From positions 1 to 64,000 of the forward strand of contig JALHPU010000023.1 of assembly GCA_022842325.1 (NCBI GenBank): DNA of 64,000 nt, read 5' to 3'. The position numbers and the translations under genes are program-made. Within the stretch, counting starts at the first letter, position 1; each line of letters opens with the position of its first letter. Origin of the DNA: Sulfuritalea sp. (GTDB taxonomy: Bacteria; Pseudomonadota; Gammaproteobacteria; Burkholderiales; Rhodocyclaceae). Below, piece by piece: positions 35,425 through 46,420 of this stretch. The notes under the pieces are model-generated. The model ran no database searches and had not been told where the DNA came from. It worked only from the letters and a program-made list of their open reading frames with translations.

Positions 35425-36696
35425 TGCGCGGGCATGGGCGGTAAGGCCCTCGCCGTGCGCCAGCGTCGCCGCAATCGGCCCCAGGGTTTGCGCTCCGGCC
35501 GCTGAAACTTCGATCAGACTCGACCGCTTCTGGAAGTCATAGACGCCGAGCGGCGAGGAAAAGCGCGCGCTGCGCGAGGTGGGCAGGACGTGGTTGGGGC
35601 CGGCGCAGTAGTCGCCGAGCGACTCCGATGTGTAATGGCCGACGAAGATGGCGCCGGCATGGCGGATCTTTTCCACCAGTGCCGAAGGATCGCTGACCGC
35701 CAGCTCCAGGTGTTCCGGCGCGATCCGGTTGGCCAGCGCGCAAGCCTCGTCGAGATCGGCGACCTGAATCAATGCACCGCGGCCCTTGAGCGAGGCGGCA
35801 ATCACTTCCCGGCGCGGCATGGTCGGCAGCAATCGTTCGATGCTGGCGGCAACCCGCGCGATGAATCCGGCATCGGGACTCAGCAGGATAGCCTGCGCCA
35901 GTTCGTCGTGCTCGGCCTGGGCGAACAGGTCGATCGCCACCCAGTCGGGATTGGCCGAAGCATCCGCAATGATCAGCACCTCCGACGGCCCTGCCACCAT
36001 GTCGATGCCGACCGTGCCGAAAACGCGGCGCTTGGCTGCCGCAACATAGGCGTTGCCGGGGCCGACGATCTTGTCTACTTGCGGAATGGTCTGCGTGCCA
36101 TAGGCCAACGCCGCCACTGCCTGCGCGCCGCCCAGCGTGAACACCCGGTCGACGCCGCAAAGGCAGGCGGCGGCCAGCACCAGCGCATTCTTCTCGCCGC
36201 GCGGCGTGGGCACCACCATGATCAGCTCATTGACGCCTGCCACCTTGGCCGGCAGCGCATTCATCAGCACCGAACTCGGATAGGCCGCCTTGCCGCCAGG
36301 CACGTAAAGGCCGACCCGGTCCAGTGCCGTGATCTTCTGCCCCAGGCGCGTGCCATCGGCTTCAGTGAAGCTCCACGATTCGAGCTTCTGCCGCTCGTGA
36401 TAGGACGTGACCCGCTGCGCCGCGGCTTCGAGCGCGGACCGCTGGGCCGACGGAAGGCGATCGAGCGCCTGGCGCAACTGGCTGCGCGGCAGTTCGAGTT
36501 CGGCCATGGTGGCGACATCGAGCTGGTCGAAGCGCCGCGTGTACTCGAGTACCGCCGCATCGCCTTCGCTGCGCACGCGTTTGAGGATTTCGGCGACGGT
36601 CTGCTCGATGGCATCGTCGGTCGAATGATCGAAATGCAGCAGTTCGTCGAGCGTCGCGGCAAAGCCGGAGTCGGCGCTGGTGAGACGGCGGATCAT
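35401..36696 (-). CDS. hisD: Histidinol dehydrogenase HisD
   Basis: 431 residues. Zinc enzyme catalysing the last two steps of histidine synthesis. [27 protein letters not shown] and the metal/active-site stretch [12 protein letters not shown] are intact. Overlaps hisG by ATGA. Its stop lies in the third unit of the tandem repeat. Confidence 0.94.
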   Translation of the reverse strand: MIRRLTSADSGFAATLDELLHFDHSTDDAIEQTVAEILKRVRSEGDAAVLEYTRRFDQLDVATMAELELPRSQLRQALDRLPSAQRSALEAAAQRVTSYHERQKLESWSFTEADGTRLGQKITALDRVGLYVPGGKAAYPSSVLMNALPAKVAGVNELIMVVPTPRGEKNALVLAAACLCGVDRVFTLGGAQAVAALAYGTQTIPQVDKIVGPGNAYVAAAKRRVFGTVGIDMVAGPSEVLIIADASANPDWVAIDLFAQAEHDELAQAILLSPDAGFIARVAASIERLLPTMPRREVIAASLKGRGALIQVADLDEACALANRIAPEHLELAVSDPSALVEKIRHAGAIFVGHYTSESLGDYCAGPNHVLPTSRSARFSSPLGVYDFQKRSSLIEVSAAGAQTLGPIAATLAHGEGLTAHARAAELRIKP

Positions 36697-37334
36697 TTGA
36701 TCGCGCTCTCGATGGCGGCAATAACGGGCTGCAGCAGTTCCCGCTTCACCTTGAGCGCCGCCTGATTCACCACGAGGCGCGAGGAGATGGCCATGATCTG
36801 CTCGACCTCGACCAGATTGTTGGCCTTCAGCGTGGCGCCGCTGGACACCAGGTCGACGATCGCCTCAGCCAAGCCAGCCAGCGGCGCCAGTTCCATCGAG
36901 CCATAGAGCTTGATCAGATCGACATGCACGCCTTTGGCGGCAAAATGCTCGCGCGCGACGGCAATGTATTTGGTCGCGATACGCAGGCGCGCGCCGCGGC
37001 GGACGGCCGCCGCGTAATCGAAGCCGACCGGTGCCGCGACGCACATGCGGCATTTGGCGATGTTGAGATCCAGCGGCTGGTACAGCCCGACCCCGCCATG
37101 CTCCAGCAGCACGTCCTTGCCGGCGATGCCGAGATCGGCCGCGCCGTATTGCACATAGGTCGGCACGTCCGAGGCGCGCACGATGACCACCCGCACGTCA
37201 TCGCGATTGGTGCCGATGATCAGCTTGCGCGACTTCTCCGGATCCTCGGCCGGCACGATGCCCGCCGCCGCCAGCAATGGCAGGGTTTCCTCGAAGATGC
37301 GGCCCTTGGACAGGGCGATGGTTATTCCGCTCAT
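36693..37334 (-). CDS. hisG: ATP phosphoribosyltransferase HisG, short form
   Basis: 213 residues, so the short HisG that lacks the regulatory C-terminal domain and needs His[16 protein letters not shown] starts the domain and [15 protein letters not shown] is the PRPP-binding loop. First committed step. No hisZ is present in this window. Confidence 0.93.
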   Translation of the reverse strand: MSGITIALSKGRIFEETLPLLAAAGIVPAEDPEKSRKLIIGTNRDDVRVVIVRASDVPTYVQYGAADLGIAGKDVLLEHGGVGLYQPLDLNIAKCRMCVAAPVGFDYAAAVRRGARLRIATKYIAVAREHFAAKGVHVDLIKLYGSMELAPLAGLAEAIVDLVSSGATLKANNLVEVEQIMAISSRLVVNQAALKVKRELLQPVIAAIESAIK

Positions 37335-37338
37335 GCGG

Positions 37339-38842
<1,504 letters not shown>

Positions 38843-38853
38843 GGTGTGACTCC

Positions 38854-39609
38854 TCAGGCGCGCAGCTTGTAGCCGCGCTTCAGCAGATTCAGGGTAAATA
38901 TGGTCAGCAGAGCAAGACAGCTGCCGACCACGGCCAGGCTCAGCCACGGCGAGGCATCGGAGACACCGAAGAAGCCATGGCGAAAGCCGTCGATCATGTA
39001 GAAAACCGGATTCCAGTGCGACACCTGCTGCCAGAACGGTGGCAAGGAATTGACGGAGTAAAACACACCGGACAAAAAGGTGAGCGGCATGATCAGGAAA
39101 TTCTGGAAGGCGGCGAGCTGGTCGAACTTGTCGGCCCAGATGCCGGCGATCACGCCGAGGCTGCCCAGGATAGCCCCGCCCATCAGGGCAAAGACGAGTA
39201 TCCACACCGGTTCGGCAAACGTCAGCGGCGCAAACCAGAAGGTGGCCAGCAAGACGCCGGTTCCCACCACCAGGCCGCGTACCACCGAGGCCAGGACATA
39301 GGCAAGGAAGAATTCAAGATAGGAAATCGGCGGCAACAGGACGAAAACGATATTGCCCGTGACCTTGGACTGGATCAGCGACGATGAGGAATTGGCAAAC
39401 GCGTTCTGCAGCACCGACATCATGATCAGGCCCGGGATCAGGAATGCCGTGTAGGCGACGCCATGCACCTTCACATGCCCTTCCAGGACATGGGAGAAGA
39501 TCAGCAGGTAAAGCAGCGCGGTGAGTACCGGCGCGCCGACGGTCTGCGAGGCGACTTTCCAGAACCGCAGCACTTCCTTGTAGAACAGGGTTGAAAAGCC
39601 GTACCCCAT
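38854..39609 (-). CDS. ABC-2 type transporter permease
   Basis: 251 residues with six hydrophobic helices and the ABC-2 pattern (PVLTALLYLLIF, NSLPPFWQQVSHWNPVFYMIDGFR). Forms an exporter with the ATPase encoded upstream. Resembles YadH-type permeases and sits at the same place between mla genes and ibaG in other betaproteobacteria. The substrate is unknown. Confidence 0.87.
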   Translation of the reverse strand: MGYGFSTLFYKEVLRFWKVASQTVGAPVLTALLYLLIFSHVLEGHVKVHGVAYTAFLIPGLIMMSVLQNAFANSSSSLIQSKVTGNIVFVLLPPISYLEFFLAYVLASVVRGLVVGTGVLLATFWFAPLTFAEPVWILVFALMGGAILGSLGVIAGIWADKFDQLAAFQNFLIMPLTFLSGVFYSVNSLPPFWQQVSHWNPVFYMIDGFRHGFFGVSDASPWLSLAVVGSCLALLTIFTLNLLKRGYKLRA

Positions 39610-39610
39610 C

Positions 39611-40522
39611 TCAGCTCACCTGCCCCTCGCGCTGCCCCTGCATGACGCGGACGAAGACGCCTTCGAGATCCGGCTTGCCGATTTCGAGGTCATCTATCCT
39701 GCAGCCCGCCGCGCGTATTTGCGCCAGCATCGGCTCGACCTGGTCGAACGCATCGAAGGGCAAGGACCACCAGCCGCCGCTTTGTGCCGCGTCGCGAGTC
39801 AGTTCGGCCGGCATCACACCATCCGTGCGCAAGCGCAGGCAATGCGTGGAAAAGCGGCGCAGCAGCCTGGCCGTGGTATCCAGGGCCACAACGCGCCCCG
39901 CCTGCAGCATGGCGATGCGAGTGCACAGGTTCTCGGCTTCTTCGAGATAGTGCGTCGTCAGGACAATGGTATGACCCGCTTCATTCAGCCGCCGAATGAA
40001 TTGCCACAAGGTCTGGCGCAGCTCGACGTCGACCCCGGCAGTCGGCTCGTCGAGCACGATCACCGGCGGACGATGCACCAGGGCCTGGGCGACCAGCACG
40101 CGGCGTTTCATGCCGCCGGACAGCATGCGCATGTTGGCGTTGGCCTTGGAGGTCAGGCCCAGGTTTTCGAGAATCTCGTCTATCCAAGCATCGTTGTCGC
40201 CAATGCCGAAGTAGCCGGACTGGATCTTCAGCGACTCGCGCACCGTGAAAAACGGATCGAACACCAGTTCCTGGGGGACGACGCCCAATTGGCGCCGCGC
40301 CGCGCGATAGTCGGACTGAACATCGTGGCCCATCACGCTGAGGCTGCCGCTATCGGCGCGAACCAGCCCGGCCAGGGCCGAAATCAGCGTTGTCTTGCCG
40401 GCTCCATTGGGGCCCAGCAGGCCGAAGAACTCGCCCGGCTGAATTTCCAGATCGACCCGATCCAGCGCCTGGGTGCTACCAAAGCATTTGGAGACCTGCT
40501 GAATGCGGATCGCAGCGGACAT
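39611..40522 (-). CDS. ABC transporter ATPase (YadG-like)
   Basis: 303 residues. Walker A GPNGAGKTTLI, signature MLSGGMKRRVLVAQAL, Walker B VIVLDEPTAGVD and the switch TTHYLEEAE are intact. A C-terminal ~80-residue domain follows. Pairs with the next gene to form an ABC-2 exporter. Confidence 0.9.
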   Translation of the reverse strand: MSAAIRIQQVSKCFGSTQALDRVDLEIQPGEFFGLLGPNGAGKTTLISALAGLVRADSGSLSVMGHDVQSDYRAARRQLGVVPQELVFDPFFTVRESLKIQSGYFGIGDNDAWIDEILENLGLTSKANANMRMLSGGMKRRVLVAQALVHRPPVIVLDEPTAGVDVELRQTLWQFIRRLNEAGHTIVLTTHYLEEAENLCTRIAMLQAGRVVALDTTARLLRRFSTHCLRLRTDGVMPAELTRDAAQSGGWWSLPFDAFDQVEPMLAQIRAAGCRIDDLEIGKPDLEGVFVRVMQGQREGQVS

Positions 40523-40546
40523 GACACCAACCTCGGGACTGCTGCT

Positions 40547-40828
40547 TCAGTGCTGCGGGAGCAGATCGGCAACGCCGTACACTTCGGCGAGACTCAGCAG
40601 ATTCTGTGGCGGATTCAGCAGGCGCAAGGATTTGCCGGCGGCTTTGGCGGCTCGCATCCAGCCAAAGACCACGGCGAGGCAGGACGAATCCATCTCGGTC
40701 ACGGCGGCAAGATCGAAGCTGCTGGCACTGGACGCGATCGCCGCTTCGCCTTCGGCGAGCAGTTCCTTGGCGCCCGCCATGGTCATCGGGCCGGACACTG
40801 CGACGCAATCGCCAGAAATTTGGATCAT
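40547..40828 (-). CDS. mlaB: STAS-domain protein MlaB
   Basis: 93 residues, a single STAS domain (FDLAAVTEMDSSCLAVVFGWMRAAK, with the Ser region intact). It is the small cytosolic subunit that binds MlaF in the lipid transporter. The ATG lies directly against the 3' arm of a strong hairpin and has no visible ribosome binding site. Confidence 0.82.
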   Translation of the reverse strand: MIQISGDCVAVSGPMTMAGAKELLAEGEAAIASSASSFDLAAVTEMDSSCLAVVFGWMRAAKAAGKSLRLLNPPQNLLSLAEVYGVADLLPQH

Positions 40829-40905
40829 GGTCTGCCGTCGGGCCGCCCCAAGGCAGACCCTTCAGAATCCTGCGAGCGATGCGAGCCGAAGTCACCCCTT
40901 TTAGT
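40829..40905. repeat. Composite hairpin repeat, copy D (inverted)
   Basis: GGTCTGCC (40829-40836) and GGCAGACC (40852-40859) form a perfect eight-pair stem enclosing the family loop GTCGGGCCGCCCCAA. Further on, GTCACCCCTTTT at 40891-40902 corresponds to the edge of the outer stem. It ends at the base before the mlaB start codon. The remainder of the mlaC-mlaB spacer, to 40994, has GC-rich inverted repeats only. Confidence 0.65.
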
Positions 40906-40994
40906 TTCGGCCGCTGCGCTTAACGCCGATACTGCCGGCGTTAGCCTGCACTGAAACTGCCGTTCCCCGGAAAAGGGGCGGGGGGAAAAGTCGT

Positions 40995-41615
40995 TCATTT
41001 CTTTACCGAAGTCGCCTCGCCGGACTTGTTCTTGGCTTGCAGCGACTTGATCAGGCCGTCGATACCGCTCTTGCGTACCTCGGTGGCGAAGGAATCGCGG
41101 TAAGTGGTCACGAGGCTGATGCCGCCGACTTCGATATCGTAGACTTTCCAGGCAGTGCCCGATTTTTCGAGGAAGTAATCGAGCTCGATGTTCTTGCCTG
41201 CGCCGGACTGCTTGATTTCCGTGCGAACGCGGACGTCGGTCTCGCCGGCCTTGAGCGAGAAGGGTTTGTAATTGATGGTCTGATCCTTGTATTCGGTCAG
41301 CGCCTTGGAGTAGGTGCGCACCAGCAGCAGGTGGAACTCATCGGTCAAAATCTTTTGCTGTGCCGGACTGGCCTGCCTCCAGTCGCGCGCCAGCGCCAAT
41401 TGGGTCATGCGGGTGAAGTTGAAGTGCGGCAGCACCTTGGCTTCCACCAGGTCGATGGCTTTCTTGGTGTTGCCGGATTGAATGTCCTTGTCCTTGCGGA
41501 CAATATCCAGCACCTCGCTGGAGACGGTTTTGATCAGGGCGTCGGGGGCGACTTCCTGGGCCATTGCCGTAATGGCGATCAGCAGACCGCTGAACAATGC
41601 AAACAGGGATTTCAT
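40995..41615 (-). CDS. mlaC: Phospholipid-binding protein MlaC
   Basis: 206 residues with a signal peptide (MKSLFALFSGLLIAITAMAQ). The MlaC fold is recognisable from VLPHFNFTRMTQLALARDWR and the FHLLLVRTYSKAL motif. Periplasmic carrier of phospholipid between MlaA at the outer membrane and MlaFEDB at the inner membrane. Confidence 0.9.
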   Translation of the reverse strand: MKSLFALFSGLLIAITAMAQEVAPDALIKTVSSEVLDIVRKDKDIQSGNTKKAIDLVEAKVLPHFNFTRMTQLALARDWRQASPAQQKILTDEFHLLLVRTYSKALTEYKDQTINYKPFSLKAGETDVRVRTEIKQSGAGKNIELDYFLEKSGTAWKVYDIEVGGISLVTTYRDSFATEVRKSGIDGLIKSLQAKNKSGEATSVKK

Positions 41616-41664
41616 TTGGATTTCCTGAGATTTCGTTGGCCGGAGCAATGCACCCCGGAGTAGA

Positions 41665-42504
41665 TCACTGTTTCGATTCAGCCGGATCCGTACGGGCAGC
41701 CAGCATGGCGGGCGCAGATTGCGCCGATGCAGCCTCGGCCACAGGCTCTGGGGCGGCTTCTGCCAGCAGCGGACGGTCCTCCTGTCCGGCATTGGCCTCG
41801 ACCTCGCGCGGCGGGTTGCCATCGTGAATCAGATTGCGACGGCGCTGCAGATAGGCATCTCGCATATAGGAATACTTGTCCAGCGCCGCTTCCTCGACCA
41901 CCTTGTCGGCCGGCAGCAGATTGGCGCGGTCATTCACCACGCGCAACACCAGTGCCGCATCGCGGACTCGTGCCGGCTCGTGATTCGCCACCGGATCGGC
42001 TGCGACATCAAGCACCAGTCCCACCGTGTCGCGCACATTGCGCGGACCGAAGAACGGAACCACCACATAGGCCCCGTTGCCGACACCCCAGCGACCGAAG
42101 GTCTGGCCGAAGTCCTCGTCGTGCTTTTCCAGGCCGGCTTCAGACGCGACGTCGAGCACGCCGAGCAAACCGATCGTGGTATTGATCACGACCCGGCCCA
42201 GATCGCTGAACGCCTCCGGCACCTTGCCCTGCAGCAGGTTATTCACCCCGATGAAGAGGTCGTCGATATTGCCGAAGAAATTCGTCACCCCGGTCCTGAT
42301 GGGGGTCGGCAGCACGGCTTCATAACCGGTCGCTACCGGCTTGAGGATGGCGGTATCCAGGCCTTCGTTGAAGGCGAACATCGCGCGATTGAAGCCTTCG
42401 ATCGGATCCTTCGGGTTTCCCGAACTTGCGCATCCGGTCAGCAGGCCGACGACAAGGACGGTCGCAGTGATGGATTTAAGCCGGGCCGGCAGCGTTGTCT
42501 TCAT
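41665..42504 (-). CDS. mlaA: Outer-membrane lipoprotein MlaA (VacJ)
   Basis: 279 residues. Lipoprotein signal with lipobox LLTGC, then NPKDPIEGFNRAMFAFNEGLD and LGRVVINTTIGLLGVLDVA, the MlaA core. It has an acidic Pro/Ala-rich tail longer than E. coli MlaA. Removes mislocalised phospholipid from the outer leaflet. In E. coli it lies apart from mlaFEDCB; here it is inside, as usual in betaproteobacteria. A GTG at 42516 is an alternative start. Confidence 0.92.
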   Translation of the reverse strand: MKTTLPARLKSITATVLVVGLLTGCASSGNPKDPIEGFNRAMFAFNEGLDTAILKPVATGYEAVLPTPIRTGVTNFFGNIDDLFIGVNNLLQGKVPEAFSDLGRVVINTTIGLLGVLDVASEAGLEKHDEDFGQTFGRWGVGNGAYVVVPFFGPRNVRDTVGLVLDVAADPVANHEPARVRDAALVLRVVNDRANLLPADKVVEEAALDKYSYMRDAYLQRRRNLIHDGNPPREVEANAGQEDRPLLAEAAPEPVAEAASAQSAPAMLAARTDPAESKQ

Positions 42505-42523
42505 TCTCTTAAGCACCTGTTAA

Positions 42524-42994
42524 CTACTTTTTATCGCCATCCTCGGCGGCTTTGTTGAACATGAACTGGCTGATCAGTTTCTCGAGCACCACTGCCGACT
42601 GCGTTTTCTTGATCATGTCACCCGCCTTCAGCATTGCGGTATCGCCGCCCACTTCAAAGCCGATGTACTGCTCTCCGAGCAAGCCCGAGGTATTGATCGT
42701 CGCGAAGGTATCGCGCGGAAACTTGTAGCGGGAATCGACATCAATCGTCACCACGGCCTGATAAGCCTCCGGATCGAAACTGATTTCCGTCACACGGCCG
42801 ACCACTACTCCCGCGCTTTTGACCGCCCCGCGCACCTTCAGGCCACCGATGTTATCAAATTTGGCGTGAATTGCATAAGTATCGCCACTGCTGGACGATG
42901 CCATGTTGCCCACCTTCAAGGCAAGGAACAGCAGCGCCCCCAATCCGACGGCAACGAAAAACCCGACCCAAAGGTCCAATGTAGTACGGCTCAT
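42524..42994 (-). CDS. mlaD: MCE-family protein MlaD
   Basis: 156 residues. One N-terminal membrane helix (DLWVGFFVAVGLGALLFLAL) and one MCE domain (GLKVRGAVKSAGVVVGRVTEI, INTSGLLGEQYIGFEVG). Forms the periplasmic hexamer ring on MlaE. Confidence 0.93.
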   Translation of the reverse strand: MSRTTLDLWVGFFVAVGLGALLFLALKVGNMASSSSGDTYAIHAKFDNIGGLKVRGAVKSAGVVVGRVTEISFDPEAYQAVVTIDVDSRYKFPRDTFATINTSGLLGEQYIGFEVGGDTAMLKAGDMIKKTQSAVVLEKLISQFMFNKAAEDGDKK

Positions 42995-42995
42995 G

Positions 42996-43790
42996 TCATG
43001 TCCCTGTAAACATGAAGGCGGTGAGAATGAAGTCTGCTGCCAGAATGGCCAGCGACGATGTTACAACGGTACGGGTGGTCGCCCCGGAAACGCCTTCGGC
43101 GGTTGGCTCGGCATCGTAGCCCTCGAACACTGCGACCCAACTGACGATGATGCCAAAGACGAAACTCTTGATCACGCCATTGAGGATGTCTTCGCGGAAA
43201 TCCACCGAGGCCTGCATCTGCGACCAGAACGAACCCTCGTCGACGCCGATCAGCTGCACGCCGACCAGATAGCCGCCGAAAATGCCCATCGCCGAAAACA
43301 GCGCCGCCAGCAGCGGCATCGAAATCACTCCGCCCCAGAAGCGCGGCGCCACGACGCGGGCAATCGGATCGACCGCCATCATTTCCATCGCGGACAGTTG
43401 TTCGGTAGCCTTCATCATGCCGATTTCGGCCGTAATCGCCGAGCCGGCCCGACTGGCGAACAACAGCGCCGCAACCACCGGCCCCAGTTCGCGCACCAGC
43501 GACAGTGAGACCAGAACGCCGAGCGCCTCGGTTGAACCGTAGCGTTGCAGCGTGTCGTAACCCTGCAAGCCGAGCACCATGCCGACGAACATGCCCGAGA
43601 CCAGAATGATGATCATGCTGAGCACGCCGGTAAAGTAGATTTCCCTGATCGTCAGGTGCAGGCGGCGCAACGATGTGCCCGAATGCAGAAGTATCGCCAG
43701 GAAGAAACGGCTGGCATAGCCAAGCCGCCAGATGCGTGAGGTGACCTGCTGCCCCAGGCTGCGCAGGGCGCGCGCCAGACCGTTATCCAC
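42996..43790 (-). CDS. mlaE: Lipid ABC transporter permease MlaE
   Basis: 264 residues, five or so membrane helices, with ELGPVVAALLFASRAGSAITAEIG and DPIARVVAPRFWGGVISMPLL. The start is GTG at 43790, overlapping the mlaF stop by eight bases. Confidence 0.93.
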   Translation of the reverse strand: MDNGLARALRSLGQQVTSRIWRLGYASRFFLAILLHSGTSLRRLHLTIREIYFTGVLSMIIILVSGMFVGMVLGLQGYDTLQRYGSTEALGVLVSLSLVRELGPVVAALLFASRAGSAITAEIGMMKATEQLSAMEMMAVDPIARVVAPRFWGGVISMPLLAALFSAMGIFGGYLVGVQLIGVDEGSFWSQMQASVDFREDILNGVIKSFVFGIIVSWVAVFEGYDAEPTAEGVSGATTRTVVTSSLAILAADFILTAFMFTGT

Positions 43791-44598
43791 GACGCACCGC
43801 CCTTTCCATCAGTTGTTCGCCGTAGGGTCGGGAGGGGTACTGGAACGGCACCGGGCCATCGGCCTCGCCCCAGACGAACTGGTGCACATAGGGCACCGTG
43901 GAGCGTTTGATCTCCTCGGCCGTACCCTCGGCGACGATCTTGCCTGCGGAAACGAAGTAAACGTAGTCGACGATTTTCAATGACTCCTGTACATCATGCG
44001 TCACCACAATGGAACTGGCGCCCAGGACGTCGTTCAGCCTGCGAATCAGCTCACCGACAATGGACAGCGAAATCGGGTCGAGCCCGGCGAAAGGCTCGTC
44101 GTACATGATCAGCATCGGATCGAGCGCAACCGCGCGGGCCAATGCGACCCGGCGCGCCATGCCGCCGGAGAGTTCGGCCGGCATCAGCTTGTGGGCCCCG
44201 CGCAGGCCGACGGCATGCAACTTCATCAGCACCAGGTCGCGAATCAGGCCTTCGGACAAGTCAGTGTGTTCGCGCATCTGAAAGGCAATGTTGTCGTACA
44301 CCGACATGTCGGTAAACAAGGCGCCAAACTGGAACAGCATCCCCATGCGACGGCGCAGTCCATACAAACCCGCGGCATCGAGTTCATGCACCACCTGGCC
44401 ATTGACCCTGACTTCGCCCGAGCTTGGGCGCAACTGGCCGCCGATCAGGCGCAGGGTAGTGGTCTTGCCGCAGCCCGAACTGCCCATCACGGCCACCACC
44501 TTGCCGCGCGGAATCTTCATGTTGATTCCGGTAAGTATCGGCCGGTTGTCGTACTGAAAGTTCAGATCGCGGATTTCGACAAGGTATTCCGGGGACAT
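43783..44598 (-). CDS. mlaF: Lipid ABC transporter ATPase MlaF
   Basis: 271 residues. Walker A GSSGCGKTTTLRLI, signature ELSGGMARRVALARA and Walker B LIMYDEPFAGLD are present. First gene of the long minus-strand run. Confidence 0.93.
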   Translation of the reverse strand: MSPEYLVEIRDLNFQYDNRPILTGINMKIPRGKVVAVMGSSGCGKTTTLRLIGGQLRPSSGEVRVNGQVVHELDAAGLYGLRRRMGMLFQFGALFTDMSVYDNIAFQMREHTDLSEGLIRDLVLMKLHAVGLRGAHKLMPAELSGGMARRVALARAVALDPMLIMYDEPFAGLDPISLSIVGELIRRLNDVLGASSIVVTHDVQESLKIVDYVYFVSAGKIVAEGTAEEIKRSTVPYVHQFVWGEADGPVPFQYPSRPYGEQLMERAVRRG

Positions 44599-44637
44599 TG
44601 TTGACGCGGGAAAACCCGGCTGAATTCGCAGCCGGCG

Positions 44638-44646
44638 ATTCTAGCA
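44638..44646 (-). promoter_or_regulatory. Extended -10 promoter upstream of mlaF
   Basis: The minus strand reads TGCTAGAAT: an extended -10 (TG, one base, TAGAAT at 44643-44638). Transcription is expected ~7 bases on, with a ~33-base leader to the mlaF ATG. No clear -35 box is seen, as allowed for extended -10 promoters. A weak TAGTAT at 44735-44740 faces the divergent regulator gene. Confidence 0.4.
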
Positions 44647-44769
44647 GAATAGGGTTCGGCGGCGGCCGGCAGCAATCAGCGAAGAACGGGGTAAACGCCT
44701 TCCACAACGCGAAATGTTTCCCGCCGGAATCCGCTAGTATGAATAGATCAACTTGGCCTCACATCACCT

Positions 44770-46269
44770 TTGACCACGCCCAACAGCAAAACCGAGCTGC
44801 TGATTGTCGACGATGACCCGCTGATCGCCGACTCGCTGGGCTATTTCCTGGGCCGGGACTATGCCGTGAGCACGGCTTCCACGCGCGCCGAGGCAGTCGT
44901 ACTGTTGCGCGACCGGAAGCATGCGCCGGCGCTGGCGCTGATCGACCTGGGCCTGCCGCCGACGCCCCACCGCCCGGATGAAGGCTTTGCCCTGATTGCG
45001 GACATCCTGGCGCATGCACCAGACACCCGCATCGTGGTTCTTTCCGGCCAGAGCGACGAACTCAATGCGCGTCACGCGCGCGCGCTGGGAGCAACGGAAT
45101 TCGTCGCCAAGCCGGCTGATCCGGAATATTTGCGCAACCTCATTCGCCGAGTGTTGTCTTTTAGAGACACTCCTGCGGAAATAGATGACGGCCTGATCGG
45201 GGTCAGCGCGCCACTGCAAAAATTGCGCGCGCAACTGCGGCAGTTCGCCAACTCGCCATTCCCGGTGCTTATCGAAGGCGAGTCGGGCAGCGGCAAGGAA
45301 CTTGCCGCGATCGCCCTGCATCGTCTTTCGGAGCGCGCCGGAAAGCCCTATCTGGCGCTCAACTGTGCCGCGATTTCGCCCAGCCTGGTCGAGGCCACGC
45401 TATTTGGTCACGCCAAGGGCGCATTTACCGGCGCCAGCGGTCCGCGCGCCGGATATTTCGAGGATGCTTCCGACGGCACCCTGTTTCTCGACGAAATCGG
45501 CGAGCTTCCCCTCGAAACGCAACCAAAGCTGCTGCGCGTCCTCGAAAACGGCGAATTCCAGCGGATTGGCGAGACGCAGGCGCGACGCTCGTCCGCGCGC
45601 ATCGTTGCCGCGACCAATCGCGACCTGAAGAAGGAAGTCCGCGAAGGGCGCTTTCGCGCCGACCTCTACCACCGGCTGTCGGTATTCACCGTTGCCATCC
45701 CGCCGCTGCGCGATCTTGGCGACGACCGCATGGTATTGCTCGAGCATTTCCGCGCCGTGTATGCCGCGCAGGCTGACTTGCGGCCGTTCCGGCTCGACGA
45801 CGAGGCCGTGCAGCGGTTCCTCGCCTACCCCTTTCCGGGCAACGTGCGTGAACTGCGCAACATTGCCATCCGGCTGACGACCAAGTTCGCCGACAAGACC
45901 GTCGATGTCCCCGATCTTGAGGCCGAACTCGATCTCGGCAACGCGATGGCGCCAGTCGGCGTTCTGCCAGCGCCGACTCTCGCCAGCCGGGCGGAATTGG
46001 TGGCGATTGCCCTGGGCGATATACAAAGCCGAAACGATTTCAACCTCGATGCCACGCTGCACCTGTGGGAAGCCGCCTACATCGAAGCCGCACAGCAGCT
46101 CGCGCACGACAACATGAGTCAGGCCGCCCGATTGCTCGGCGTCAATCGCACCACGCTCTACAATCGCATCGAGACGCTGGCTCGCGAAATGCAGCGCAGT
46201 GACTATTCGGATAAGGCTAATGCCCGTGTCAGCGGACGTTATGCCGTAACCAAGACGAAGTTACAGTAA
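44770..46269 (+). CDS. NtrC-type response regulator
   Basis: 499 residues. A receiver domain (~8-125) with LIVDDDP acidic pocket and phospho-Asp in ALIDLGLPP, AAA+ domain with Walker A GESGSGKE, sigma-54 loop GAFTGA and LFLDEIGE, and a Fis-type helix-turn-helix (SQAARLLGVNRTTLYNRIE). Likely controls the pilus-like cluster that follows; its sensor kinase is not in this window. TTG at 44770 is the only plausible start after the in-frame stop at 44740, and no good ribosome site is seen. Confidence 0.85.
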   Translation: MTTPNSKTELLIVDDDPLIADSLGYFLGRDYAVSTASTRAEAVVLLRDRKHAPALALIDLGLPPTPHRPDEGFALIADILAHAPDTRIVVLSGQSDELNARHARALGATEFVAKPADPEYLRNLIRRVLSFRDTPAEIDDGLIGVSAPLQKLRAQLRQFANSPFPVLIEGESGSGKELAAIALHRLSERAGKPYLALNCAAISPSLVEATLFGHAKGAFTGASGPRAGYFEDASDGTLFLDEIGELPLETQPKLLRVLENGEFQRIGETQARRSSARIVAATNRDLKKEVREGRFRADLYHRLSVFTVAIPPLRDLGDDRMVLLEHFRAVYAAQADLRPFRLDDEAVQRFLAYPFPGNVRELRNIAIRLTTKFADKTVDVPDLEAELDLGNAMAPVGVLPAPTLASRAELVAIALGDIQSRNDFNLDATLHLWEAAYIEAAQQLAHDNMSQAARLLGVNRTTLYNRIETLAREMQRSDYSDKANARVSGRYAVTKTKLQ

Positions 46270-46420
46270 AGGCCAATGCTGGCTTCATCGGCGTCAAGCG
46301 CAGCGGCGGCAACTAGAATCGCGGCGATGGCTGAGGCCGGCCTTGGCGGCGTTGATCGCAGTGACCTTGACTAACAGCGCGCCACCCCGCAACCGACAAA
46401 CGGATTGACTGACCGACAAA

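Noticed and set aside
44770..46269. PEP-CTERM-type response regulator (PrsR)
   Set aside because: The receiver, AAA+ and Fis domains fit any NtrC-type regulator; no PEP-CTERM or exosortase genes are present, so no special name is given.
46270..46420. A sigma-54 promoter before the ExeA-like gene
   Set aside because: TGGC sequences occur but none has GC at the correct spacing for -24/-12.
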